64,000 nucleotides of DNA from Marinilongibacter aquaticus (lineage in GTDB: Bacteria; Bacteroidota; Bacteroidia; Cytophagales; Spirosomataceae): contig NZ_CP083757.1 of NCBI RefSeq assembly GCF_020149935.1, positions 1 to 64,000 on the forward strand, read 5' to 3'. A program made the translations under genes and the position numbers. Positions 50,943 through 59,851 of this stretch are shown here, piece after piece; position 1 is the first letter of the stretch, and each line of letters opens with the position of its first letter. The notes under the pieces are model-generated. The model saw nothing but the letters and a program-made list of their open reading frames with translations. It had not been told where the DNA came from and searched no databases.

Positions 50943-52478
50943 TTAAATCAACACTTTTCCGTTCATTTCTTTTGGGATATCCACTCCAATCATGGTCAGA
51001 ATGGTTGGGGCCACATCGCCCAGTTTTCCGTTTTGAGGTTGATCTGTGTATTCTGGATCGACCACGATAAACGGCACAAGGTTCAAAGAGTGGGCGGTGT
51101 TCACGGTTTTGTCGTCGTTGATCATATAATCGGCGTTTCCGTGATCGGCAATGACGATGGATGAGTACCCATTTTCAAGTCCGGTTTCTACCACATCTTT
51201 TAAGCAGGCGTCCACAGTTTCCACGGCCTTTTTCACTGCTTCGAATACGCCTGTGTGTCCGACCATATCCGGGTTTGCAAAGTTCAAGCAAACAAAATCG
51301 ACTTCGCCTTTTTTCAATTCGGGCAAAATGCCGTCACGAATATCCTTGGCGGCCATTTCGGGCTTCAGGTCATATGTGGCCACATCTTTTGGTGATGGGG
51401 CCAAAATGCGGCTCTCACCTTCGAATTCGGCCTCTCTTCCTCCCGAAAAGAAGAATGTAACGTGCGGGTATTTTTCGGTTTCCGCAATTCGGATTTGCTT
51501 TTTGCCCGCTTTTTCGAGCACTTCACCAATGGTGTTCACCAAATTGTCTTTCTCGTAAATCACCTTGACATTTTTGTACGTGGCATCGTAGTTTGTCATG
51601 GTCACGTAATACAGGTCGAGTGGGTGCATGTCTTCATCAGGGAAAGCCTCCTGTGTCAGAGCCATTGTGATTTCACGGCCACGGTCGGTGCGGAAATTGA
51701 AGCAGAGCACCATGTCGCCTTCTTCGATTTTGCCTACCGGTTTATCGTGTTGTTGCACAACAATGGGCTTCATGAATTCGTCGGTGATCCCGGCGTCATA
51801 CTCTTCCTGGATAGCAGAAAGCACGGCTCCGTTTGATACATATTTTTCGCCAACTCCTTTGACCATGGCATCATAGGCCAATTTTACACGAGTCCAACGT
51901 TTGTCACGGTCCATGGCATAATAACGGCCCACAAGTGAGGCCAATTGGCCGCCTGTTTTCACCAAATGCAATTGTAGATCGGCAATGAAATCTTTACCCG
52001 ATTTGGGGTCGGTATCGCGACCGTCTAAGAAAGCATGCACGAAGATGTCTTTGCAGCCCGCTTCATGAGCAATGGAGCAAAGCCCTTTCAGGTGGTCGAT
52101 GTGCGAGTGCACGCCGCCATCGGAACACAATCCGATAAAGTGTACTTTTTTATTGTTCTTTTTGGCGTAATCCAAGGCATCGATAAGCACGGGTTCTTTG
52201 GCCAAATTTCCTTCACGGATATCGATGTTGATTTTTTCCAATTGTTGGTATACTATACGGCCTGCTCCGAGGTTCATATGACCCACTTCCGAGTTGCCCA
52301 TTTGTCCATCAGGAAGCCCTACTGCACTGCCCGAGGCTTCGAGAAGGCTATGCGGATATTTGGCCATCAATGAGTCGAAATAGGGGACATTTGCCGCGTC
52401 AATGGCTGATCGCCACTCTTCGCCGACCTTTGGAATTCCCCATCCATCCAATATGATTAATTGTACTTTCTTGTTCAA
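50943..52478 (-). CDS. gpmI: 2,3-bisphosphoglycerate-independent phosphoglycerate mutase
   Basis: Complete 511-residue iPGM, which interconverts 3- and 2-phosphoglycerate in glycolysis. Metal Asp in VQLIILDGWGIP (D11), phosphorylated nucleophile S63 in GQMGNSEVGHMNLGAGR, FDGRD-type segment HAFLDGRDTDPKSG, LVGRYYAMDRDKRW, MVLCFNFRTDRGREIT, VCLNFANPDMVGHTG and VIADHGNADYM, all in the expected order. Mn-dependent, cytoplasmic. Probably in an operon with the M16 peptidase gene, which ends 13 bases upstream. Confidence 0.97.
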   Translation of the reverse strand: MNKKVQLIILDGWGIPKVGEEWRSAIDAANVPYFDSLMAKYPHSLLEASGSAVGLPDGQMGNSEVGHMNLGAGRIVYQQLEKINIDIREGNLAKEPVLIDALDYAKKNNKKVHFIGLCSDGGVHSHIDHLKGLCSIAHEAGCKDIFVHAFLDGRDTDPKSGKDFIADLQLHLVKTGGQLASLVGRYYAMDRDKRWTRVKLAYDAMVKGVGEKYVSNGAVLSAIQEEYDAGITDEFMKPIVVQQHDKPVGKIEEGDMVLCFNFRTDRGREITMALTQEAFPDEDMHPLDLYYVTMTNYDATYKNVKVIYEKDNLVNTIGEVLEKAGKKQIRIAETEKYPHVTFFFSGGREAEFEGESRILAPSPKDVATYDLKPEMAAKDIRDGILPELKKGEVDFVCLNFANPDMVGHTGVFEAVKKAVETVDACLKDVVETGLENGYSSIVIADHGNADYMINDDKTVNTAHSLNLVPFIVVDPEYTDQPQNGKLGDVAPTILTMIGVDIPKEMNGKVLI

Positions 52479-52491
52479 TGTATGCGTATGT

Positions 52492-53733
52492 TTATTGGTT
52501 GTTTGAATAATAATATATGGTATTGGCCTTCTCTGGAGCCAAGATATTTTTGGCCGAGGTCAAAATGTCTTCTGTATTGATCGCACGTATTTGAGCCGCG
52601 TCTTCGTTGCAAAGTTCGGCATTTCCATAATTCGCCGCAAAGGCAAGATTCATGGCCCTGTGGAGCAAGTCTACTTCGGAGAATTGCAAAGTGGATTCGG
52701 CCTGATTTTTCACCTTGTCCAATTCTTGATTCAACATGGGCTCTTCGCTCAATTGGGAAATTGTTTTCATAATCGCCTCGTCCGCAGCCTGCATTTCGAT
52801 CCCTTTGTTCAGATGTCCTTGAATGAGCAACAATCCGGTATCTACAGAGCCCGTGACATGAGCCGAAATGCTGTGGAAAATTTTCTTTTCCTTCACCAAT
52901 GAGGTGTACAATCGAGATGATTTCCCTCGTCCCAAAACGTCGCTCAACAAATCGGCTTTGTGATATTCGGCCGCGTATCGTCCTGGAATATGGTATGCTT
53001 TGAAAATTGCGTTCAAGGGTACTTTTGCTCTGATCTCTAAATTTCTTGCTTCGGTTTGCACATGTTCTTGCGGCAGATTTCGTTCGGGATGATTTCCGGC
53101 CGGAATTGCCCCGAACCACTTTTCGCTCAATTGTTTCACCGTGTCGATATCCAGATTTCCCGCCAAAACTAGGGTTGCATTGTCTGGACGGTAAAAACGA
53201 TAGAAAAAATCTTTCACATCATCCATCGTGGCGTTTTCGATATGGCTCAATTCTTTGCCGATAGTGGCCCAGCGATAGGGATGATTTTTATAAGCCAAGG
53301 GCCTCATTTTTAACCACATATCGCCATAGGGTTGGTCGAGGTACCGTTGCTTGAATTCTTCGATGACCACTTTGCGTTGCACTTCCAAAACTTCCGGATC
53401 AAAAGACAAGCTGAGCATGCGATCGGATTCAAGCCAGAAAGCGGTTTCGATGTTTACCGCGGGCAAGGTAATGTAGTAATTCGTAATATCCGGCGAGGTG
53501 AAGGCATTGTTTTCACCGCCCACTTTTTGAAGCGGTTCATCGTAGCTGGGAATGTGCTTCGATCCACCGAACATCAAGTGCTCGAATAAATGTGCAAAAC
53601 CTGTTTTTTCTTCGTCTTCGTCGCGAGAACCCACATTGTAGACAAGGTTCATGACGGCCATTGGTGTGCTGGTATCGCGGTGAAGATAGACTTTGAGTCC
53701 GTTGTCAAGCTGAAAATGCTCGTATTCAATCAT
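52492..53733 (-). CDS. M16-family zinc metallopeptidase
   Basis: Zinc motif HLFEH (residues 48-52; inverted HxxEH) with the downstream Glu in VVIEEFKQRYLD, then the inactive-type C-terminal M16 domain (FYRFYRPDNATLVLAGNLD, KADLLSDVLGRGKSSRLYTSLV). 413 residues, the size of the bacterial processing-peptidase-like (M16B) proteins. No signal peptide, so it is probably cytoplasmic or membrane-associated. It precedes gpmI by 13 bases, a coupling that seems to be chance rather than pathway. Divergent from ispF across 76 bases. Confidence 0.93.
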   Translation of the reverse strand: MIEYEHFQLDNGLKVYLHRDTSTPMAVMNLVYNVGSRDEDEEKTGFAHLFEHLMFGGSKHIPSYDEPLQKVGGENNAFTSPDITNYYITLPAVNIETAFWLESDRMLSLSFDPEVLEVQRKVVIEEFKQRYLDQPYGDMWLKMRPLAYKNHPYRWATIGKELSHIENATMDDVKDFFYRFYRPDNATLVLAGNLDIDTVKQLSEKWFGAIPAGNHPERNLPQEHVQTEARNLEIRAKVPLNAIFKAYHIPGRYAAEYHKADLLSDVLGRGKSSRLYTSLVKEKKIFHSISAHVTGSVDTGLLLIQGHLNKGIEMQAADEAIMKTISQLSEEPMLNQELDKVKNQAESTLQFSEVDLLHRAMNLAFAANYGNAELCNEDAAQIRAINTEDILTSAKNILAPEKANTIYYYSNNQ

Positions 53734-53756
53734 AGAATGGGCTTCTTAATGCGAAG

Positions 53757-53793
53757 CAAAGTTAAGGCTTTGCTGTTTTTTTACTTAGTTTTG
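53757..53793. promoter_or_regulatory. Divergent promoter elements for M16 and ispF
   Basis: In the 76-base gap the minus strand has TAACTTTG (53764-53757) for the M16 gene. The plus strand has TAGTTTTG (53786-53793) for ispF. Both are exact TAnnTTTG matches. The -33 elements are weak or badly spaced, so the two start sites are tentative. Confidence 0.4.
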
Positions 53794-53809
53794 GCGAAAA
53801 ATTGAGCAG

Positions 53810-54292
53810 ATGAAAATCAAAATAGGACACGGCTACGATGTACATCAACTTGCGGAAGGCTATAAGCTTACTTTAGGAGGGATAGAGATACCGCATCACA
53901 AAGGTTCGATGGGGCACTCAGACGCCGATGTACTGTTACATGCTCTCTGCGATGCCATTTTGGGAGCCCTTTCTTTGGGAGATATCGGTCAACATTTCAA
54001 AAATACCGACCCACAATGGAAAGGAGCCGACAGCAAGATTTTTTTACGCGAGGTGAACAAAATGATTCTTGACCGCGGCTGGAAAGTGGGCAATGTCGAT
54101 TCCACTTTGATTCTTGAATCGCCGAAAATCGGTAAATATGTTCCTGAAATGAAAAGGGCCATCGCCCAATGTCTCGAAATTGCCGAAGATTGCGTGAGCA
54201 TCAAGGCCACTACTTCCGAAACCATGGGTTTTGTAGGCAAGGGTGAAGGACTCGAAGCCCATGCCGTCTGTCTGCTTTTTGGTGCCGACTGA
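53810..54292 (+). CDS. ispF: 2-C-methyl-D-erythritol 2,4-cyclodiphosphate synthase
   Basis: 160 residues, all IspF marks: metal-binding IGHGYDVHQL (D10, H12), HHKGSMGHSDADVLLHALCDAILGAL, GDIGQHFKNTDPQWKGADS and ATTSETMGFVGKGEGLEAHAVCLL. It makes MECDP in the MEP pathway for isoprenoid precursors, so this organism uses the non-mevalonate route. Trimeric, zinc-dependent, cytoplasmic. No other MEP genes are in the window. Confidence 0.98.
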   Translation: MKIKIGHGYDVHQLAEGYKLTLGGIEIPHHKGSMGHSDADVLLHALCDAILGALSLGDIGQHFKNTDPQWKGADSKIFLREVNKMILDRGWKVGNVDSTLILESPKIGKYVPEMKRAIAQCLEIAEDCVSIKATTSETMGFVGKGEGLEAHAVCLLFGAD

Positions 54293-54310
54293 TTTTCCGT
54301 TTTCTGCCAA

Positions 54311-55141
54311 TCAATGGATTTGCCAATCGATAAAAGTTTGGGCGTAACGCTTGCCCAATTTTCTTACACTTTCGGTATTGAAATGAATGAAATCGCCTTT
54401 GTGTTCAAGATCGGCGGTGTGTACAATACGTACCAAAGGGTCGGTTTGTCCGTAGGCTTCGATTTGTGCATTGATTCCTTTCCAAGCTGGCTTGTGTTTG
54501 GAATATGCACCCAACTCGCCAAGAATAATGGGCAAATCATCTTGCCCAACGGATTTTCGAAACCGAGACATCAGCTCCGCTAATTTTGTGCTGTACTTTG
54601 CGATGCGTTCTTCGCTCGAGCTGTCGGATTCGCCTTGATGCCAAATGAGTCCTTTTATTGTGCCGTATTTTTTAGCCAAAGCCACTTTTTCTTCAAAATT
54701 GCTATACAAAGGAACTCCACGAAAGGTTTGATTTTCTAACCATTGATCGATGGCACTGCCGCCCACTGCTGTGGGAATGATTAAAACACTTACGGAGTCG
54801 GGTAAAGATTGAAGCAGCGTTTTGCCAAATGTAAGTCCCACATCGAGGCCCGCCATCGTGGGTTCATAAAAATGTAGCGGCTCTTTGGCATAGATCAGTT
54901 CGCCGTTTTTGTTGATGCTCAATACTCTGGTCGAGGGGATGGTATCTTGCGGTTCTACAAATCCGCGTCCAGCCATATTCGATTGTCCCGCAAGTATGAA
55001 GACCCACAGGTTTTCTTTGACTGGAATGGAATTCACTTTTTTTTCTTGTGTGGGAAAATTTGCGGTGCGGTCGGCCTTCGATTGAGCCAAGGCAATTGTA
55101 GAAATGCAAAAGAAGCAAACGATTGGGAATAATTTCAACAT
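54311..55141 (-). CDS. Secreted sialate-O-acetylesterase-like SGNH hydrolase (PF03629)
   Basis: ATG 55141 gives signal peptide LKLFPIVCFFCISTIALAQ; the longer open frame upstream adds unrelated residues. Catalytic blocks: VFILAGQSNMAGRG (Ser), LIIPTAVGGSAID, LIWHQGESDSSSEERIAKY and the C-terminal HFNTESVRKLGKRYA (His). 276 residues. The family removes acetyl groups from sialic acids or from xylan and related glycans (carbohydrate esterase type). It is convergent with ispF and stands alone; the next gene upstream on the same strand is a VOC protein. Substrate unknown. Confidence 0.88.
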   Translation of the reverse strand: MLKLFPIVCFFCISTIALAQSKADRTANFPTQEKKVNSIPVKENLWVFILAGQSNMAGRGFVEPQDTIPSTRVLSINKNGELIYAKEPLHFYEPTMAGLDVGLTFGKTLLQSLPDSVSVLIIPTAVGGSAIDQWLENQTFRGVPLYSNFEEKVALAKKYGTIKGLIWHQGESDSSSEERIAKYSTKLAELMSRFRKSVGQDDLPIILGELGAYSKHKPAWKGINAQIEAYGQTDPLVRIVHTADLEHKGDFIHFNTESVRKLGKRYAQTFIDWQIH

Positions 55142-55175
55142 GGGTATAGGTTTTGGGCTGATAATGCAAATGGGT

Positions 55176-55553
55176 TTAGGCGGCGTTTTCGTCCACTTCA
55201 AAAATACCGAATGTGTTGCCATCCGGATCGATGAAATAGCCTTGGTAGCAGCGTCCCGGAATGGCGAATTTTTCAAGAGCGATTTGCCCACCGTGTTCGA
55301 TTATGTCTTTTTGGCATGCATCGAAATCTGCCACTTGCATCGAACAGGTAAAGGCATTGGTGCCGAATCCAGCACCGGGTGTTTGTGCAGGCCGTTTGAG
55401 CAATCCACCGCGAATGCCTTCGGTTTCGATGGTGTAATATTCAATCGGGATACCGTCCACTTTGCTGAAAGTCCAAGCAAAAATGCTTTGGTAGAAATCT
55501 TTGATCAAGGCACAATCCGAGGCCTGAATCTCGAAGTAGGCAATTTGATTCAT
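55176..55553 (-). CDS. VOC-family (glyoxalase-like) protein
   Basis: 125 residues, one VOC unit: NQIAYFEIQASDCALIKDFYQSIFAWTFSKVDGIPIEYYTIE, then GGLLKRP, AFTCSMQVADFDACQKDIIEHGGQI and ALEKFAIPGRCYQGYFIDPDGNTFGIFEVDE. This resembles the PhnB-like or DUF-glyoxalase group often listed as a lactoylglutathione lyase relative. No substrate is claimed. 34 bases separate it from the SGNH esterase gene on the same strand. Confidence 0.87.
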   Translation of the reverse strand: MNQIAYFEIQASDCALIKDFYQSIFAWTFSKVDGIPIEYYTIETEGIRGGLLKRPAQTPGAGFGTNAFTCSMQVADFDACQKDIIEHGGQIALEKFAIPGRCYQGYFIDPDGNTFGIFEVDENAA

Positions 55554-55671
55554 CGCTTTGTATTTTATCGAAATTTAAGCATCAGTCGATGATAATGCAG
55601 CGATTCTCTAAATTATTTCCAAAATCCGATCGTTAGGTCTATTTTGCTGAAGAATCTATTTAACCTAAAGT

Positions 55672-56811
55672 ATGAAAAATTTTCTTTGCCTATTCTTCCT
55701 TGCCCTAGCACTCACGGCAGAAGCTCAGCAAATTACCATTGGTGACAACAACGGTGAAGTCACTTTTGAAGAATACAATCCGAAATCCACTTTGGTGGTC
55801 GACAAGCATTTTCCTTATCATGCCCGATACCCTTTTATCGATGTGCACAATCACCAGTTTGGCATGGATACCCAAGAAAGGCTGGACGAGCTCGTAAGCA
55901 CCATGGATACGCTCAATTTGGCCGTGATGGTAAACTTGAGCGGCCGCGGTTGGACCAAAGACAAAAAGGAATCTGACGGCATTTTGGAGGGCTATATCGA
56001 TGCCGTAGATAAATATTACCCCAACCGTTTTGTCGTCTTCACGAATATTGATTTCAACGACATTTCTGCTCCAAATTGGACGGAAAACGCAGTGAAAACA
56101 TTGGAGGAGGACGTGAAAGTGCGTGGAGCCAAAGGTTTGAAAATTTATAAAAGTTTGGGATTTTCGGTAAAGAATGCAGATGGTTCGCTGGTTGCTGTGG
56201 ACGATCCCCGCATCGATCCGATTTGGGAAAAAGCGGGAGAACTGGGTGTGCCGGTGCTTATCCATACGGCTGATCCTGCTCCTTTTTGGGATCCCTTGAC
56301 GAAATACAACGAAAGGTGGCTCGAATTGAAAACGCATCCGGGCCGCAAACGCGATACGGAAACGGGCGATTTCTCTTGGGAACAGCTTATCGAACAACAA
56401 CACAATGTATTTGCCAAACACCCCAAAACCACCTTCATTGCCGCCCATATGGGTTGGTACCCCAATAATTTGCAGAAATTGGACAGCATCATGACTGCCA
56501 TGCCCAACGTGTATGTAGAAATTGGTGCAGTGATTGCCGAATTGGGCCGACAACCGCGAACTGCGAACGCCTTTTTCACGAAATGGCAAGATCGTGTGCT
56601 CTTTGGCAAAGACAGTTGGAAACCAGACGAGTACCTCACATATTTTAGGGTGCTCGAAACCAATGACGAATATTTTGCTTATCACAAAAAATACCACGCC
56701 TTTTGGCCTATGTATGGCATTGGATTGTCGGATGAAGTATTGAAAAAACTGTATTTTCGAAACGCTCTTAAAATCATTCCGGGTTTAGACCGATCGCTTT
56801 TCCCAGACTGA
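55672..56811 (+). CDS. Secreted amidohydrolase-2-family metal-dependent hydrolase
   Basis: Signal peptide KNFLCLFFLALALTAEAQ, then the PF04909 TIM barrel: FIDVHNHQFGM (HxH), VLIHTADPAPFWDPL (His), FIAAHMGWYPNNL (His) and VLFGKDSWKPDEY (Asp). 379 residues. Members hydrolyse or decarboxylate cyclic compounds such as lactones, gallate-type acids or aminocarboxymuconate-like substrates; the precise reaction is not visible. The xylulokinase gene follows 82 bases later on the same strand, so a link to sugar-lactone metabolism is possible but unproven. Confidence 0.87.
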   Translation: MKNFLCLFFLALALTAEAQQITIGDNNGEVTFEEYNPKSTLVVDKHFPYHARYPFIDVHNHQFGMDTQERLDELVSTMDTLNLAVMVNLSGRGWTKDKKESDGILEGYIDAVDKYYPNRFVVFTNIDFNDISAPNWTENAVKTLEEDVKVRGAKGLKIYKSLGFSVKNADGSLVAVDDPRIDPIWEKAGELGVPVLIHTADPAPFWDPLTKYNERWLELKTHPGRKRDTETGDFSWEQLIEQQHNVFAKHPKTTFIAAHMGWYPNNLQKLDSIMTAMPNVYVEIGAVIAELGRQPRTANAFFTKWQDRVLFGKDSWKPDEYLTYFRVLETNDEYFAYHKKYHAFWPMYGIGLSDEVLKKLYFRNALKIIPGLDRSLFPD

Positions 56812-56853
56812 AAATAATATATGTCAAATAGACACTTAATATTTGAAAATGTG

Positions 56854-56861
56854 TAGATTTG
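56854..56861 (+). promoter_or_regulatory. Promoter -7 element for the xylulokinase gene
   Basis: TAGATTTG, an exact TAnnTTTG match. It lies inside the 5' extension of the open frame, so the extended start at 56843 would lie upstream of the promoter; this supports the start at 56894. The -33 element is not clear. Confidence 0.42.
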
Positions 56862-56893
56862 ACTCGAAAACAGGAAACACAAAACCCTATTGC

Positions 56894-58378
56894 ATGTACT
56901 TATTAGGATTAGACATTGGAACTTCGTCGATTAAAGCTTCTCTTGTAGACGCTGAAACTCAGAAAGTGGTGGCTGCGGCTCAATACCCGGATGAAGAATC
57001 GCCCATTTCCTCGCCCAAAGCAGGTTGGGCAGAACAAGACCCTGAAATGTGGTGGGAGAATGCCAAATTGGCCATTCGCCGTGTTTTGAATAAAGGGGCT
57101 TTTGATGCGAATGCAATCAAATCGATAGGAATTTCTTATCAAATGCACGGTTTGGTTATGGTGAACAAAAACTTGGAAGTTTTGCGGCCATCGATCATTT
57201 GGTGCGACAGCCGGGCGGTGGAGTTCGGCCAGCAGGCTTTCGAGCAAATAGGAGAGGAAAAAGCCCTTACCCATTTGTTGAATTCGCCAGGCAATTTTAC
57301 AGCCGCGAAATTGGCTTGGGTAAAAGCCAATGAACCCGAATTGTTTGCCAAATGCTATAAAATCATGTTGCCAGGCGATTTCATTGCCATGAAATTGACG
57401 AAGCAAATCAGTACCTCGAATTCGGGACTTTCGGAAGGTGTGTTCTGGGATTTTTGTGACAATATGGTGTCGGAGGATGTGATGCAGGCCTTCGGTTTTC
57501 CAATGGATTTGATTCCTGAGATTAAATCTGTTTTCGATAATCACGGGGAAGTGACCGCAGAAGCGGCGAATGAAACCGGGTTGCCTTCGGGAATTTCGGT
57601 GTCGTACAAAGCAGGCGATCAGCCGAATAATGCTTTGTCTCTCAATGTATTGCAGCCAGGCGAAATTGCCGCCACGGCGGGTACGTCAGGTGTAGTGTAT
57701 GCCGTGAGTGATCAAGTGGCTCATGACCCGAAATCAAGAATTAATTCTTTTGCTCATGTCAATCATCAATTGCAGGGGGAAACGCGTATAGGTATTTTAT
57801 TGTGCATCAATGGCACGGGAATTCTCAACAGTTGGGTGAAAAAATACCTTGGAAAAGGGTTGGATTATCCCGAGATAAACGAATTGGCCGAAAAAGTGCC
57901 CATAGGTTCCGAGGGCTTGTTGGTGCTGCCTTTTGGAAACGGTGCTGAACGCATGTTGGAGAACAGAAATTTGGGTGCTCAGTTTTCCAATTTGGACTTC
58001 AATGTACACACCGATGCTCATATTTTCAGGGCTTCGCAAGAGGGCATTGCTTTTTCTTTCAAATATGGTTTCGACATGATGCAAGAAAACGGGCTTTCGC
58101 CCAAGGTGATTCGGGCAGGGAAGGCCAATATGTTTTTGAGCCCACTTTTTTGCCGCACTTTGGTGAATGTGACCCAAACACCAGTCGAGCTTTACGATAC
58201 GGATGGTGCAAAAGGAGCGGCCCTTGGCGGTGGTTTTGGTGCGGGGATATACCAGAGTTTGTCCGAGGCCATGAGCGGCTTGACTTTGCTCGAAACCATT
58301 TCACCGGATACCGAGAGTGCCTCAGAATATGCTGCGGCCTATTCCCAATGGCAAGAGGCTCTTCAGCAAAAACTCTGA
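56894..58378 (+). CDS. xylB: Xylulokinase (FGGY carbohydrate kinase)
   Basis: Start at ATG 56894 because the ATP-binding beginning MYLLGLDIGTSSIKASLVD is there; the 17 residues before it are unrelated and would start before the likely promoter. FGGY features: WAEQDPEMWW, GISYQMHGLVMVNKNL, SIIWCDSRAV, catalytic-base Asp in AGDQPNNALSLNV, GTSGVVYAVSD and the end VRAGKANMFLSPLFCRTLVNVT. 494 residues. Phosphorylates D-xylulose to D-xylulose 5-phosphate for the pentose phosphate pathway. Other FGGY kinases (for example for erythritol or ribulose) are conceivable, but the xylulokinase signature MHGL fits best. Neighbouring xylose isomerase is absent. Confidence 0.9.
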   Translation: MYLLGLDIGTSSIKASLVDAETQKVVAAAQYPDEESPISSPKAGWAEQDPEMWWENAKLAIRRVLNKGAFDANAIKSIGISYQMHGLVMVNKNLEVLRPSIIWCDSRAVEFGQQAFEQIGEEKALTHLLNSPGNFTAAKLAWVKANEPELFAKCYKIMLPGDFIAMKLTKQISTSNSGLSEGVFWDFCDNMVSEDVMQAFGFPMDLIPEIKSVFDNHGEVTAEAANETGLPSGISVSYKAGDQPNNALSLNVLQPGEIAATAGTSGVVYAVSDQVAHDPKSRINSFAHVNHQLQGETRIGILLCINGTGILNSWVKKYLGKGLDYPEINELAEKVPIGSEGLLVLPFGNGAERMLENRNLGAQFSNLDFNVHTDAHIFRASQEGIAFSFKYGFDMMQENGLSPKVIRAGKANMFLSPLFCRTLVNVTQTPVELYDTDGAKGAALGGGFGAGIYQSLSEAMSGLTLLETISPDTESASEYAAAYSQWQEALQQKL

Positions 58379-58393
58379 ACAAGAAAAGGGCTT

Positions 58394-59179
58394 TTAGTTT
58401 TTAAATTTACCCTTCATGTAAATCACCGATTTGCCTTCTAAATGGCCTTTGAAATACTTCTCCATGGGGAAGGTAAAAGTGACACTTTTGTTATCGATTC
58501 TGTACGTATAGGGACTTTCTACTTTCTTTATTTTATAAGGCAGATGCACCGTGAAAGACTGCTCCACTTTGGTCAAATCGTAGATTTCCATATCGTTCGC
58601 AAAGCTCGAATCGGCCTCGCTGTTGGTGATTTGATTGTAGAGAGTAACCGAGTTGGTGCCCTTTTCCAAGCGTACAGGGCTTTTTAAACTTTCGTCTATG
58701 GGTTGTCCACTTTGTTGTCGGTTATTCTTTTCCGATTCCAGTAGGAATTGGTTGAGAAGGTCTACGTTATCGAATGTATTTTCTATAAAAAAGTAGAGCT
58801 CGTTGTGTGCTTGGTCGCAATGCATTTCCACTTTGGTGTTGTTCCAAATGCGTTTTTGGGCTTCGTCGAAATGGGCAGACACATCTTCAGGAACCGAAAA
58901 TGTGGAATCCATTTTGCCCGTTGGGCCACAAAGCGATTCGAAAAGGTCGCTTTTGTTGAAAGTCATTTTCAAACTGTCTTTTTCCGAGGCTGAAAGCGTA
59001 TCCTGACTGGCAATGAAATCGCTAAAAATCCGTATAGATTCATAAAAATCGAGCTTGAATTGATATTTGCCCTTGCCCTGTTTATCCAACGTGATGTCTT
59101 CTTGCAAATAACCACAGGAAGCAAGCGAAAAGGCCAAAGCGAAAAACAACAACAGTTTGATTGTAGAGCTTCTTTTCAT
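58394..59179 (-). CDS. Hypothetical lipoprotein
   Basis: I do not recognise the family. From ATG 59179 the leader SSTIKLLLFFALAFSLASC ends in a lipobox (Cys22). The mature 240 residues start GYLQEDITLDKQGKGKYQFKLDFYESIR, a pattern seen in several small Bacteroidota proteins that begin with an anti-parallel beta pair. The C-terminus VHLPYKIKKVESPYTYRIDNKSVTFTFPMEKYFKGHLEGKSVIYMKGKF looks like a beta-barrel or lipocalin-like strand set. One further Cys pair (CGPTG, CDQAH) may form a disulfide. It is convergent with xylB and divergent from tpx. Confidence 0.75.
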   Translation of the reverse strand: MKRSSTIKLLLFFALAFSLASCGYLQEDITLDKQGKGKYQFKLDFYESIRIFSDFIASQDTLSASEKDSLKMTFNKSDLFESLCGPTGKMDSTFSVPEDVSAHFDEAQKRIWNNTKVEMHCDQAHNELYFFIENTFDNVDLLNQFLLESEKNNRQQSGQPIDESLKSPVRLEKGTNSVTLYNQITNSEADSSFANDMEIYDLTKVEQSFTVHLPYKIKKVESPYTYRIDNKSVTFTFPMEKYFKGHLEGKSVIYMKGKFKN

Positions 59180-59284
59180 GACCGTAGCAGATTGTTTAGG
59201 GAATATACGAAAAAGCAAGATGAAGCTGGAAGACCATAAAAGATAAGTGCGAAATGTTTTATCCATCGGCAAATCTCCAGAGTA

Positions 59285-59316
59285 TTGGTAGGCCGTAATC
59301 TAAGTTTGTATATTTG
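59285..59316 (+). promoter_or_regulatory. Bacteroidota-type promoter for tpx
   Basis: TTG at 59285-59287 and TATATTTG at 59309-59316 are separated by 21 bases, an exact fit. A second -7-like octamer, TAAGTTTG, lies at 59301-59308. The leader before the ATG at 59336 would be short (about 13 bases). Confidence 0.5.
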
Positions 59317-59335
59317 TAATTGAAAAAACAAACTT

Positions 59336-59839
59336 ATGGCAGAAATAACACTCAAAGGAAACGCGATTCACACTTCAGGTGACTTACCGAAGATCGGTGA
59401 AAAAGCGAAGAATTTCAATTTGACAAAAAGTGATCTATCCGAAACCAGTTTGCACAATTACCGCGGCAAAAATGTGGTCTTGAATATATTTCCGAGCATT
59501 GATACCGGGGTATGTGCCACGTCCGTTCGGAAATTCAATGAAATGGCTTCAGGTCTCGAAAACACGCAAGTTTTGTGCATTTCGCGTGATTTGCCTTTTG
59601 CTCAGGCCAGATTTTGCGGGGCCGAAGGTATTGAAAACGTAGAAACACTTTCTGATTTCAATTCAGGCGATTTTGGAAAAGATTACGGCTTGGAAATCAC
59701 TGATGGCCCTTTGAAAGGCCTTCATTCCCGTTCGATAGTAGTCTTGAACGACAACCACGATGTCGTATATACAGAACAGGTACCTGAAATCACGCAGGAA
59801 CCCAATTACGAGGCGGCTATTCAGTCATTGAAAGCTTAA
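59336..59839 (+). CDS. tpx: Thiol peroxidase (Tpx-type peroxiredoxin)
   Basis: 167 residues. Peroxidatic Cys60 in PSIDTGVCATSVRKFN and resolving Cys94 in FAQARFCGAEGIEN, 34 residues apart as in the atypical 2-Cys Tpx group. The DLPFAQARF and NYEAAIQSLKA segments are typical. It reduces hydrogen peroxide and alkyl hydroperoxides with thioredoxin as donor and is cytoplasmic or periplasmic in different species; no signal peptide here. Single gene, with a good promoter upstream; the opposite-strand neighbour is the lipoprotein at 58394-59179. Confidence 0.97.
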   Translation: MAEITLKGNAIHTSGDLPKIGEKAKNFNLTKSDLSETSLHNYRGKNVVLNIFPSIDTGVCATSVRKFNEMASGLENTQVLCISRDLPFAQARFCGAEGIENVETLSDFNSGDFGKDYGLEITDGPLKGLHSRSIVVLNDNHDVVYTEQVPEITQEPNYEAAIQSLKA

Positions 59840-59851
59840 GCAAAATCCGTA

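Noticed and set aside
56843-56893. Seventeen extra residues before xylulokinase.
   Set aside because: They precede or overlap a likely promoter box at 56854-56861, and the kinase fold starts at 56894.
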